Virus record (IMG/VR): IMGVR_UViG_3300008219_000092
Location: 1-24,784 of that record
Length of the DNA: 24,784 bases
Source: a virus
Strand: one strand, 5' to 3'
In this document: positions 16,231 through 22,262 of the stretch, piece after piece
Layout: each line of letters starts with the position of its first letter
Position numbering within the stretch: the stretch's first letter is position 1
Notes under the pieces: model-generated
Databases searched by the model: none
Seen by the model: only the letters and a program-made list of their open reading frames with translations
What the model was told of the DNA's origin: nothing
Position numbers and translations under genes: made by a program

Positions 16231-17190
16231 ATGTCTGGAATAATAGGAAAGCGGGAAGTCAGGGGATCTGGAGTTGTCAGCAGGCATCCTGCCCCAGTCC
16301 TCTCTGTGTCAGGATCAACAGGTGTTGTTGCAGATTCTGACCTGGAGAGTATTGACCATGACTCTCTTGTAAACTTTGTAGAAGGCGAACACTTTACTCA
16401 AGCAAATATAACTGCAACAGGAACCATTACTTCTGGAACTTGGGCTTCCGGAAGTGTGGCAGAAGGGTATGGAGGAACTGGTAAGACTGGCTATGCTGAA
16501 GGTGATATGTTATATTCTGATGAAACTGATTCCCTAGAAAGGCTTCCCAAAGGGAATGATAATTATGTTCTAACAATGAATGGCAATCATCCAAATTGGG
16601 AAGTAACGCAAGCACCCGAAGGAACTGCGGTACTGTCAACCGGAGAAAGTGGAACTGCGAAGTTTCTGAGAATTAATGGTGACAATTCCTCAAGTTGGCA
16701 GCCAGTTCCAGCACCTAGTCCGGCGGAAGGTGAAATTATTAAAGCTAAGTTTGTTAGTTTTGCCACTGGGTCTTTTACTACGACTTCGTCCACTTTTCAA
16801 TTAGTTACTGAGGGAAGTTCACCAAACGGTGATGCTAAAATCACTTCAGGAACATTTACAAAGGACACGGCAAACCATGTTTTGGTTATTTGGGTAAGCA
16901 ATGTGTATGTTTATGGTGGTGGTGAAGATTCGGGAAGTGAAATCCAACTAGCAACAAGTGGCGCTACTGACAATGATAACTTGATTGCCGGAGCATTGAC
17001 AGGCCAATATATGCTCATCCACTCGGATGCTAATGCTCATCTAAGGACTTCTAGCACCATATGTTATTTGGATACTACTACTGCAACGTCTGTGGAGTAT
17101 TTCATACAGATTAGGGCTTCTCACAGTGCGACAAATGCCCAATACCTTAGGGGTGAATCTTCTGTATTGTTACTTGAGATAAAATCATGA
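16231..17190 (+). CDS. Distal tail fibre/receptor-binding-like protein
   Basis: 319 aa. The ATG at 16231 is chosen because it follows the upstream stop (GGAGTTGAT-ATG); a longer upstream reading would overlap the previous gene by 65 bases. Residues about 30-110 carry the environmental-phage fibre motif NITATGTITSGTWASGSVAEGYGGTGKTGYAEGDMLYS and end in a W-x-V turn. Residues about 170-319 are a beta-rich domain (GTFTKDTANHVLVIWVSNVYVYG ... RGESSVLLLEIKS), probably the receptor-binding tip. Codon use changes inside the gene: Ala GCT becomes common after about base 16470, while the upstream genes use GCA almost only. That suggests exchange of the distal domain with another source. The last 4 bases overlap the next gene (ATGA). 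Confidence 0.72.
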   Translation: MSGIIGKREVRGSGVVSRHPAPVLSVSGSTGVVADSDLESIDHDSLVNFVEGEHFTQANITATGTITSGTWASGSVAEGYGGTGKTGYAEGDMLYSDETDSLERLPKGNDNYVLTMNGNHPNWEVTQAPEGTAVLSTGESGTAKFLRINGDNSSSWQPVPAPSPAEGEIIKAKFVSFATGSFTTTSSTFQLVTEGSSPNGDAKITSGTFTKDTANHVLVIWVSNVYVYGGGEDSGSEIQLATSGATDNDNLIAGALTGQYMLIHSDANAHLRTSSTICYLDTTTATSVEYFIQIRASHSATNAQYLRGESSVLLLEIKS

Positions 17191-17537
17191 TTAGACAATT
17201 TACAAGGTTTGATATTGTTCATTCATTGGTTGGAGGTGCATTATCTGGTGATTCAGATACGGGTCCGTTCAAATTCCTTGATGGTCAGACGCCACCAACT
17301 GACGCAGAAATTGATGCAGAAATGATCCGAGTTGAAGCAGCAGAACCCATGCGTATTTTGCGGAGACAACGCAATCTCAGACTCACAGAGACTGATTGGT
17401 GGGTCTTGCGTGGGAATCCAACGAATGACCAGCAGGTGTATAGACAACAGTTAAGAGATATGCCTGATTTTGTAACTCCTTCATTGGATGGGAATGGACA
17501 GTTGACAGGTGTAACATGGCCGGAGATTCCGGAGTGA
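17187..17537 (+). CDS. Tail fibre assembly chaperone-like protein
   Basis: 116 aa. The C-terminal half contains RRQRNLRLTETDWWVLRG, then QVYRQQLRDMPDFVTPSLDGNGQLTGVTWPEIPE. This is the pattern R-N-x-L-L-x-x-t-D-W ... Y-R-q-x-L-R-d-x-P ... v-x-W-P-x-x-P of the phage tail assembly chaperone (APC) family, which helps fibres trimerise and fold. The gene directly follows the distal fibre gene with an ATGA overlap, as usual for such chaperones. The N-terminal 40 residues differ between members and are not recognised. Confidence 0.8.
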   Translation: MIRQFTRFDIVHSLVGGALSGDSDTGPFKFLDGQTPPTDAEIDAEMIRVEAAEPMRILRRQRNLRLTETDWWVLRGNPTNDQQVYRQQLRDMPDFVTPSLDGNGQLTGVTWPEIPE

Positions 17538-17541
17538 CCAC

Positions 17542-17931
17542 ATGGACCGAGAGCGCGACTACGAGGTACTGCTGATTGTTGTAATCGCAGTGTTGATGGG
17601 ATTTTTCATTTTTTTTCATGAATATACTTTAGCTGCGGATAACGAGACACCAATTTTAGTTCCTCAGACTCAGATTTATCAGCGGCTTGTTCCAATAAAT
17701 TGTGGGCCTCCTCCACTGCTTCAGGCTTTTCTGAAATCAGCAGGGAAAGTTTTGATTTATAGCGGAGTTGGATTGCAAGACAGCGATAATATTGTGATCT
17801 CAGTTTATGAAAATCCTCAGCATTTTTTCACAATCGTGCTGTGGGGTGGTCGGGAAGCATGCGTGACTGTAAATGGACAGCTTGGACAGATGCGGCAGCG
17901 GCCAGATTTCTGGATTAAAAGAGATGATTAA
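17542..17931 (+). CDS. Hypothetical membrane-anchored or exported protein
   Basis: 129 aa. The charged start (MDRERDYEV) is followed by a hydrophobic segment (LLIVVIAVLMGFFIFF, about residues 9-24) and a LAADNE stretch that could be a signal-peptidase site. The rest is soluble, with two Cys (in PINCGPPP and EACVTVNG) that could form a disulphide in the periplasm. Predicted strands are VLIYSGVGL and FFTIVLWGG. No family is recognised. Position at the head of the lysis cassette and one hydrophobic segment make a role in lysis or in changing the envelope plausible; this is inference. It overlaps the next gene by 8 bases. Confidence 0.6.
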   Translation: MDRERDYEVLLIVVIAVLMGFFIFFHEYTLAADNETPILVPQTQIYQRLVPINCGPPPLLQAFLKSAGKVLIYSGVGLQDSDNIVISVYENPQHFFTIVLWGGREACVTVNGQLGQMRQRPDFWIKRDD

Positions 17932-18100
17932 ACCTGTAATCTCGAAGGACTCACAAGAACCACTAAGCGCAGATGAGCGGTTTCGGAGGAAATACCCGCT
18001 GGGGATTGAGGTGGAGTTTGAGAAAGAATATGGACGCTTTCCTTCAACAGAAGAAATGTGTTTAGAAATTAAACGGAAGAAAAAGAGATGATTAAACCTG
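17917..18100 (+). repeat. 20-bp direct repeat at two consecutive start codons
   Basis: AAAAGAGATGATTAAACCTG occurs exactly at 17917-17936 and 18081-18100, 164 bases apart. Each copy contains the ATG of a gene and gives the first residues MIKP. The bases around the copies and the frames of the upstream genes differ, so only the start region appears to be duplicated. Confidence 0.9.
17924..18091 (+). CDS. Hypothetical protein (55 aa)
   Basis: Start taken at the ATG at 17924, which overlaps the previous stop (ATGATTAA). The protein is MIKPVISKDSQEPLSADERF followed by RRKYPLGIEVEFEKEYGRFPS and a Lys-rich C-terminus (EIKRKKKR). It is soluble and highly charged with no recognised domain. The start site shares a 20-base exact repeat with the start of the following gene. 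The stop overlaps that gene by 4 bases (ATGA). Confidence 0.5.
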   Translation: MIKPVISKDSQEPLSADERFRRKYPLGIEVEFEKEYGRFPSTEEMCLEIKRKKKR

Positions 18101-18570
18101 AAATTTTGGTAGATGTTGTTAATCTTCCCCCTCTCCAAAAAAAGGGATTTCCTCTTGCAAATATAGTTTTTTATGAAGTCAAGCAAACTTGGAAACCAAT
18201 GAGGAAAGCGATTCTTATTTTATTAGTCTTTCTTTTGCTTGCAGTATCCCCGGCAGGAGCAGACAAGTTGATGGAAAAAACTTTTGTTGAACGGCCACCT
18301 TCTGCATCATACTCTCAATATCCGGCACAGCCACCACCTAAAGATTCTGCTGAGCAGGTTCTTGATATTTTGTTATCACAAGGAGTCGCAGGAGTCGGGC
18401 TTATCGTTTTGGGCTGGTGGATTAAAACTACAACCGCACAGGCGAGGGCAGATCGGCTTCGGATCGAGGAGCGCGTGTTTGATTTGGTAGAAAAAACCAA
18501 CGCACAACTTGCAGAACAACATTCTGAACTTACAAACATTGGTCGAGAGCTTGAACGAATTAGAGGATGA
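18088..18570 (+). CDS. Holin-like or exported membrane protein
   Basis: 160 aa from the ATG at 18088 (4-base overlap). The likely signal sequence is internal: MRKAILILLVFLLLAVSPAGA at residues 38-58 with an A-x-A cleavage site. The true start may therefore be the ATG at 18199, giving a 123-aa precursor. A Pro-rich linker follows, then one membrane segment (QGVAGVGLIVLGWWI, about residues 98-112) and a charged coiled coil to the end. Topology, small size and position before the endolysin fit a holin or spanin-like lysis protein. No canonical lipobox Cys is present. Confidence 0.55.
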   Translation: MIKPEILVDVVNLPPLQKKGFPLANIVFYEVKQTWKPMRKAILILLVFLLLAVSPAGADKLMEKTFVERPPSASYSQYPAQPPPKDSAEQVLDILLSQGVAGVGLIVLGWWIKTTTAQARADRLRIEERVFDLVEKTNAQLAEQHSELTNIGRELERIRG

Positions 18571-18891
18571 ATGGAAGTTGAAACAATTGTACAACTAATT
18601 GAACGAATTGGAGTTCCAATTGTCGTCCTCGCTTTCTGTGGATGGTACATCAAATTCCTGCAAATTGGGTTTGCTGCGGATCAGCATTCAGCAAAACAAG
18701 AACGCACTGATATGCAGGAAAAATTCACAAAAGAACGTACTGAAATGAGGCAGCAGGACATTGAAAATGACAGGCAACTGGTGTCTATTGTAAAGGCAAC
18801 TTCTGATGCGTTGGTGGAAATGAAGACTGCACTTGCGGAGCAGACTGCAACAATGAGGGAATTGCTTGGACGGCTGGATCGAAAAAGGTGA
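18571..18891 (+). CDS. Holin-like protein with one membrane segment and coiled coil
   Basis: 106 aa. The ATG directly follows the previous stop. A single N-terminal membrane segment (IGVPIVVLAFCGWYIKFLQ, residues about 13-31) precedes a long charged Lys/Glu/Gln helix (residues 39-106), predicted as a coiled coil. This arrangement resembles single-TM class III holins and membrane-anchored coiled-coil proteins. Three genes in a row share the layout (this one, the one before and the one after), so they may form one lysis complex. Holin assignment is inference. Confidence 0.55.
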   Translation: MEVETIVQLIERIGVPIVVLAFCGWYIKFLQIGFAADQHSAKQERTDMQEKFTKERTEMRQQDIENDRQLVSIVKATSDALVEMKTALAEQTATMRELLGRLDRKR

Positions 18892-19115
18892 ATTTAAGTC
18901 TTTTGGTTCAAGGTTTAATAATAGGATTTGTGCTTGCAATCACAGGACTTTTCAGTGCAATTTATCATATGGAAATGCAGACATTAAATCGTATTGCATT
19001 GATAGAAGCATCTGTTAGAAACATCGAGGAATCTGTCCGGAACTTACAGCTTCGCATGAGTCATTTAGAACAGGTTTTAATCAATTATGATCACGAAAAA
19101 ACAGAGAAGGAGTGA
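18888..19115 (+). CDS. Small membrane-anchored coiled-coil protein
   Basis: 75 aa starting with GTG (GTGA overlap with the previous stop). Residues about 6-26 (LVQGLIIGFVLAITGLFSAIY) form one membrane segment; the rest is a coiled coil with regular heptads (IALIEASVRNIEESVRNLQLRMSHLEQVL). No cleavage site is seen, so it is probably N-terminally anchored. It may be a second holin, antiholin or i-spanin-like component. The stop overlaps the endolysin start by one base (TGATG). Confidence 0.58.
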   Translation: MNLSLLVQGLIIGFVLAITGLFSAIYHMEMQTLNRIALIEASVRNIEESVRNLQLRMSHLEQVLINYDHEKTEKE

Positions 19116-19498
19116 TGCATAGTACAAAGAATTTCAGTTCAGCCGAGTTGCAATGCAAATGCGGATGTGGAGGTAATGAGATGAAACCTGACTTCCTTGA
19201 TAAATTGCAGACAATCCGAGATGAGTTCAAGAAACCCATGCGAATCAACAGTGGTTTCCGCTGTTCAAAACATGATGCCAATGTCTCATCTTCAAAAATT
19301 GCAGGGAAAGGACCGCATACAACTGGTCACGCAGTGGATGTTGGAATCTCAGGATCAGATGCTCTTCTGCTTGTAGAATTGGCAGTTAAAAATGGAATGA
19401 CTGGTATCGGAATCAAGCAGAAAGGCAAGGGAAGATTCTGTCATTTTGACGATTTAACTGATGAAGCAGGTCCACGGCCTTGGATATGGTCTTACTGA
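19115..19498 (+). CDS. Endolysin, peptidase M15-family D-Ala-D-Ala carboxypeptidase-like
   Basis: 127 aa from the ATG at 19115 (preceded by GAAGGAG; a GTG one codon earlier is possible). It matches peptidase family M15A: an N-terminal FSSAELQCKCGCGG, a conserved SGFRC (residues 46-50), a zinc-binding H68-x3-G-H-A-V-D75 motif (GPHTTGHAVDVG) and a second ligand at H110 in RFCHFDD. Such enzymes hydrolyse peptide cross-links of peptidoglycan and are common endolysins of environmental phages. There is no signal peptide, so release across the membrane needs the neighbouring holin-like proteins. The family and metal ligands are clear; exact bond specificity is not. Confidence 0.9.
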   Translation: MHSTKNFSSAELQCKCGCGGNEMKPDFLDKLQTIRDEFKKPMRINSGFRCSKHDANVSSSKIAGKGPHTTGHAVDVGISGSDALLLVELAVKNGMTGIGIKQKGKGRFCHFDDLTDEAGPRPWIWSY

Positions 19499-19508
19499 AA
19501 GGAATAAA

Positions 19509-19700
19509 ATGATTGGAATGCTTGGCACAATCGGGTTGGCAGCAGCAAAGACGCTGGTTGTGAGCCTCCTGACTGAGAAGATGGTCCTGAAGTTGACACT
19601 GACCCTCCTAGAGTGGGCAGTAGACAGGACGAGCAACGAGGTTGATAACCACTTGGTTAAGATGATGCGAGAACAACTTCAGAAAACTGGAGTGATTTAA
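19509..19700 (+). CDS. Small hypothetical protein (63 aa), lysis cassette end
   Basis: The start at 19509 follows AAAGGAATAAA. The N-terminal 45 residues are hydrophobic to amphipathic (MLGTIGLAAAKTLVVSLLTEKMV, then LKLTLTLLEWAVD), and the C-terminus is charged (EVDNHLVKMMREQLQ). No family is recognised. It is the last rightward gene before the attachment site. It could be a membrane-associated lysis helper or a moron-type gene; neither is shown. Confidence 0.6.
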   Translation: MIGMLGTIGLAAAKTLVVSLLTEKMVLKLTLTLLEWAVDRTSNEVDNHLVKMMREQLQKTGVI

Positions 19701-19708
19701 GGGGGAAG

Positions 19709-19766
19709 TGATATCAAACTGATATCAAAATCCCTGAAATCAGGGGTACTGATATCAGTGATATCA
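19709..19766. promoter_or_regulatory. TGATATCA repeat dyad: arm-type sites or terminator
   Basis: Four exact TGATATCA copies lie at 19709-19716, 19720-19727, 19750-19757 and 19759-19766. They are placed symmetrically around a CCCTGAAATCAGGG palindrome (19732-19745), so the whole is an imperfect dyad of 58 bases. The repeats resemble integrase arm-type sites beside attP. The central hairpin, followed by T-rich sequence on either strand, could also terminate the convergent lysis and integrase transcripts. Confidence 0.6.
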
Positions 19767-19818
19767 AGTTTTCGATTTTCCTCTTGATCCTCTAAACTAC
19801 TGGAATCACTCCAAATGC

Positions 19819-19868
19819 TGGTGGGTCGGCGGGGTCTCGAACCCCGGACCACCTGATTAAAAGTCAGG
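19819..19868 (-). other. attP core: 3' half of tRNA-Lys(UUU)
   Basis: Read on the minus strand, 50 bases form the exact 3' part of a tRNA. Anticodon stem-loop CCTGA-CTTTTAA-TCAGG has anticodon TTT (Lys). It is followed by TGGTC, T arm CGGGG-TTCGAGA-CCCCG, 3' acceptor strand CCGACCC, discriminator A and encoded CCA. No D arm or 5' acceptor strand precedes it, so this is not a tRNA gene but the host-identical core at which integrase crosses over. Integration would replace and restore the 3' end of the host gene. Phage genes flank both sides, so it is attP. Confidence 0.88.
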
Positions 19869-19925
19869 CAGTCCAAACCGATAACACATTGATATTCTAA
19901 TCTAATATTATTGGATTTCACCAAC

Positions 19926-19945
19926 TGTTATCAAAACTGATATCA
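19926..19945. promoter_or_regulatory. Integrase-side arm-type repeats
   Basis: TGTTATCA (19926-19933) and an exact TGATATCA (19938-19945) lie on the integrase side of the tRNA core, the last overlapping the integrase stop. Together with the four copies on the other side, they flank the core as P and P' arms would. The role as binding sites is inferred. Confidence 0.5.
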
Positions 19946-21004
19946 TGCCAGCATCCTCTGATTCATTCCCTTGACGACATTTGAAGAATGCTCCTCTGTC
20001 AAATGTGAGTATCTCATCACCATACCAAGAGTCCGGTGTCCAAGAGAATCTGCAATGTCTCTGAGGGTTGCACCATCCATTGCCATGTAGGACGCAAAGG
20101 TATGTCTGAGATCATGGAACCTGAAATCCTTTAGATCTGCAGCACCCACTGCACTTTCAAAGGGTTTCCGGAAGGAGATGGGTTTGTGCTTGTCTCTCCT
20201 ACCAGGGAACACAAGCTCTGTGTCAATCCTCCGGATCTTGTTCCTGAACTCTGTGAGTGCAGGTCCATCAAATGCAACTCTTCGGGTGTCTCCATTCTTT
20301 GTATCACGGAAAATCACTGATCCTTTTACCAAGTCCACATCTCCCCATTTCAATCCCCAGATTTCCATCTCCCTTCCTCCTGTGGAGAGTGCAAGCATCA
20401 CCACCAGAAAGAGATCAGGGTTGGAACTCTTTCTGCACTCTGAAAGCAGGAAGTGACGTTCCTCATTTGTGAGGAACCGTGTTCTCCCCTTTGGTTCTTC
20501 CAGCTTTGGAATCCTCCTGACAGGGTTCGTTTCCAATACAAACCACTCCTCCACACAGACCGTGTAGACCTTGGAGAGGGCACTCAAGTATCGGTTGACA
20601 GAGGCGTTGCTGAGTCTCATCATCAGCTTCTCCTTCACCTGGACCAGATCATAGGGTTTCACATCACGGGCCTTGAGCGTGGGAAGTTCCTTGATCCAGA
20701 ACTCCAATTGTCCACGCATGGTGACATCCGGATTCTTCCTTGAGATGAAATCCTTGATGAGTTTCTGGATGGAGTCTGCTCCTGCACCAGAGGGTTTCTT
20801 CTTGATCTCCCTCTCCAGGGTTTCCTCATAGATTCTGTTCAAGAACCGAGTCCTCTGTGAGGGTTCTCCTTTCGTTGAATACTTGTCGCGCTCCCTCACG
20901 GAGCAGAGACTGAGCTTCTTGTACTGCCCAGAGGGGAGGATCAGATCATAGAACCTACCGTAGACTTTCTCTCCTCGTGTGAAAAACAATGCGTCTTGTC
21001 TCAT
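19943..21004 (-). CDS. int: Tyrosine recombinase (phage integrase)
   Basis: 353 aa. The N-terminal part (residues 1-65) is an arm-binding-like domain, the middle (about 75-160) a SAM-like core-binding domain with NRYLSALSKVYTVC, and the C-terminal part the catalytic domain. The full active set is visible: R211 (STGGREMEI), K236 (RDTKNGDTR), H297 with R300 (FHDLRHTFAS), H323 (LGHRT) and Y332 (VMRYSHL). The enzyme should be active. It lies beside the tRNA-Lys attP, so it integrates the phage into that gene. It follows the repressor gene with a 4-base overlap (ATGA on the minus strand), so repressor and integrase share one lysogeny transcript. Confidence 0.96.
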   Translation of the reverse strand: MRQDALFFTRGEKVYGRFYDLILPSGQYKKLSLCSVRERDKYSTKGEPSQRTRFLNRIYEETLEREIKKKPSGAGADSIQKLIKDFISRKNPDVTMRGQLEFWIKELPTLKARDVKPYDLVQVKEKLMMRLSNASVNRYLSALSKVYTVCVEEWFVLETNPVRRIPKLEEPKGRTRFLTNEERHFLLSECRKSSNPDLFLVVMLALSTGGREMEIWGLKWGDVDLVKGSVIFRDTKNGDTRRVAFDGPALTEFRNKIRRIDTELVFPGRRDKHKPISFRKPFESAVGAADLKDFRFHDLRHTFASYMAMDGATLRDIADSLGHRTLGMVMRYSHLTEEHSSNVVKGMNQRMLA

Positions 21005-21312
21005 GCGGCTTCTCTCCCTCCCTTCATTGAAATGATTAAAAGGTTCTCAACTGTCTTGAATTTCTCCGTGAGAATCTTGTTCTCCTCAAGGAGATTCCTG
21101 TCCACATAGGGAGGATCTATCCCAAACAGCACCTGATCCACACTCTTCCCCTTCTTGATGCAGTAGCTGACGATCTCCTCCAGAGGGACGGTCCCTCTAC
21201 TCTTGTATCCGGCATAGGACTGCTTCGATAGCCTCAAGCAGGCAGCAATCTCCTGATCCTCTCGGAACCCCTCCATGTACGCAATGCGCCCCATGATTTC
21301 ACTAAACTCCAT
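21001..21312 (-). CDS. Short CI-like repressor, HTH domain only
   Basis: 103 aa with a strong ribosome site (AAGGGG, read on the minus strand). Residues 10-65 match the N-terminal HTH of phage CI repressors: AACLRLSKQSYAGYKSRG, then VPLEEIVSYCIKKGKSVDQVLFG (the l-s-x-x-x-l-x-x-W/Y-k-x-R-x-x-iP ... GxSxDxLLxG signature). The rest (ENKILTEKFKTVENLLI) is a short coiled coil, probably for dimerisation. The C-terminal S24/LexA-like self-cleavage domain of lambda CI is absent, so induction by RecA-driven cleavage is not expected. It faces the early operon across a 176-base control region and is co-transcribed with int. Confidence 0.82.
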   Translation of the reverse strand: MEFSEIMGRIAYMEGFREDQEIAACLRLSKQSYAGYKSRGTVPLEEIVSYCIKKGKSVDQVLFGIDPPYVDRNLLEENKILTEKFKTVENLLIISMKGGREAA

Positions 21313-21341
21313 TTTCCCCTTGATTGACTGAAAATTTCAGC

Positions 21342-21371
21342 TTGACTAATTCATCTGTAACAGTGTATGAT
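21342..21371 (+). promoter_or_regulatory. Rightward early promoter (sigma-70 type)
   Basis: TTGACT (21342-21347) and TATGAT (21366-21371) are separated by 18 bases, a good sigma-70 match, pointing at the xis-like gene. CTGTAACAG (21355-21363), a short palindrome, lies in the spacer and CTGAAA-A-TTTCAG (21328-21340) just before the -35; either could be a repressor site. Confidence 0.65.
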
Positions 21372-21380
21372 CTCATCTAC

Positions 21381-21406
21381 CTTGTTCTGAGACGTACTCA
21401 GACAAG
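21381..21406. promoter_or_regulatory. Inverted repeat, probable operator or leader hairpin
   Basis: CTTGT-T-CTGAG, spacer ACGTA and CTCAGACAAG form a 10-bp dyad with one bulged base, about 10 bases after the -10 element. A binding site here would block transcription from the early promoter; as RNA, it would be a hairpin early in the leader. The repressor bound is unknown, with CI or the HTH/zinc-finger protein as candidates. Confidence 0.55.
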
Positions 21407-21424
21407 TTCATTTGTACCAAGACC

Positions 21425-21467
21425 ATCAAGATGCACCAAGCCGACATCAGTCAAACTGTAATACAGT
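21425..21467 (-). promoter_or_regulatory. Possible leftward promoter and operator
   Basis: On the minus strand TTGACT (plus 21449-21454) and a weak -10 (CTTGAT, plus 21425-21430) are 18 bases apart, mirroring the rightward promoter. ACTGTA-A-TACAGT, a 13-base palindrome (21455-21467), adjoins the -35 and shares CTGTAA/CAGTGT with the site in the rightward spacer. The -10 is poor, so use as the repressor-integrase promoter is uncertain. Confidence 0.3.
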
Positions 21468-21488
21468 GTTAAACCAAACGCAAGGCAA

Positions 21489-21674
21489 ATGAAGGTCATG
21501 ACCACCGATTTGTATGACACCAAGTCTGCAGCAGACTTTCTGGGGTTGTCTGTGGACCAACTCCGCAGGAGAGTCCGTGCAGGACTCCTCTCTCCAACCT
21601 TTAGATCACGGAATACCTTCTTATGGGACAAGAAAGACCTTCTGACCGCGCACGAAAGCCTGACAGTTTCGTGA
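21489..21674 (+). CDS. Excisionase-like MerR/HTH_17 protein
   Basis: 61 aa. TKSAADFLGLSVDQLRRRVRAGLL followed by SRNTFLWDKKDLLTAHE is the pattern of the short helix-turn-helix (HTH_17) excisionase family: first helix, recognition helix R-R-R-V-x-x-G and a wing. It is the first rightward gene after the control region, opposite int and cI, so it may direct excision or act as a Cro-like control protein. A second ATG three codons downstream is a possible start. The next gene starts inside its 3' end, a 52-base overlap. Confidence 0.72.
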   Translation: MKVMTTDLYDTKSAADFLGLSVDQLRRRVRAGLLSPTFRSRNTFLWDKKDLLTAHESLTVS

Positions 21675-22237
21675 GACGCATCATGGAGGAGAAGGGATTG
21701 ACCATCTCTGAGATGTCTTCGAGATCAAGATTGACGAGGAAGACTTTAACGTACTTCCTCAGCAGGCCATTTATGACCAAAGGGAACCGCGCCATGTGGT
21801 TCGCGTCATGGGCGAGGGCACTAGGTGAGGAGAAGGAACTGATTGAGGAGGAAATGGAGAAACTCTTCGCACACCGTTATTTCCCCTGTGAATTCTGCGA
21901 GGAGAGGACGTTCAGGTTAAATCACAGTCAGAGGTTCTGCTCTGACAAGTGCAGGAAAAAGTGGAGACAAGAGACTCCCAAGATCTATCGGGAAAGCAGT
22001 GTTCACTCCCAGGCATTTGTAACCTCCTACCCTGATAAGAAGGGGATCACATACACAGAGAAGCGTGTTTGCGAGAGTAGGGATTTCCAGAGTGAAATTG
22101 ATGACTACCTCAAGGAGGGAGGAACTGTGAAGACCCTCAAATCTGGATTCGTGGAGCATCAAATCACAATTCCCTTGGAGGATTTGGACAAGAAGAAGAT
22201 GGAGAAGCAAGAGGAGATCAGAGTTGAGGCATGTTGA
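21623..22237 (+). CDS. HTH and zinc-finger protein
   Basis: 204 aa with GGAATA before the ATG; a start at 21683 would avoid the overlap but cuts into the first helix. Residues 15-48 form an HTH-like segment (SFVRRIMEEKGLTISEMSSR, then RLTRKTLTYFLSRP). Residues 88-113 hold a zinc finger (CEFCEERTFRLNHSQRFCSDKC), two CxxC/CxxxC knuckles of the kind in phage and plasmid regulators. The C-terminal part has a charged strand-helix region (ITIPLEDLDKKKMEK) of unknown role. It may be an early regulator or Cro-like protein. No exact family is recognised. Confidence 0.65.
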   Translation: MGQERPSDRARKPDSFVRRIMEEKGLTISEMSSRSRLTRKTLTYFLSRPFMTKGNRAMWFASWARALGEEKELIEEEMEKLFAHRYFPCEFCEERTFRLNHSQRFCSDKCRKKWRQETPKIYRESSVHSQAFVTSYPDKKGITYTEKRVCESRDFQSEIDDYLKEGGTVKTLKSGFVEHQITIPLEDLDKKKMEKQEEIRVEAC

Positions 22238-22262
22238 ACTGCAGGGCAATTAAGGAGATGAA

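Noticed and set aside
14849-17190. Diversity-generating retroelement variable region in the fibre genes
   Set aside because: No reverse transcriptase, template repeat or C-type-lectin-like variable tip was seen, though BPP-1 relatives can carry them; the missing genome part was not examined.
19815-19900. Complete tRNA gene on the minus strand
   Set aside because: Only the 3' half is present; upstream bases contain no D arm or 5' acceptor strand complementary to CCGACCC.
21401-21631. Minus-strand frame across the control region and xis-like gene
   Set aside because: It would cover the divergent promoter region and run opposite two recognised HTH genes.
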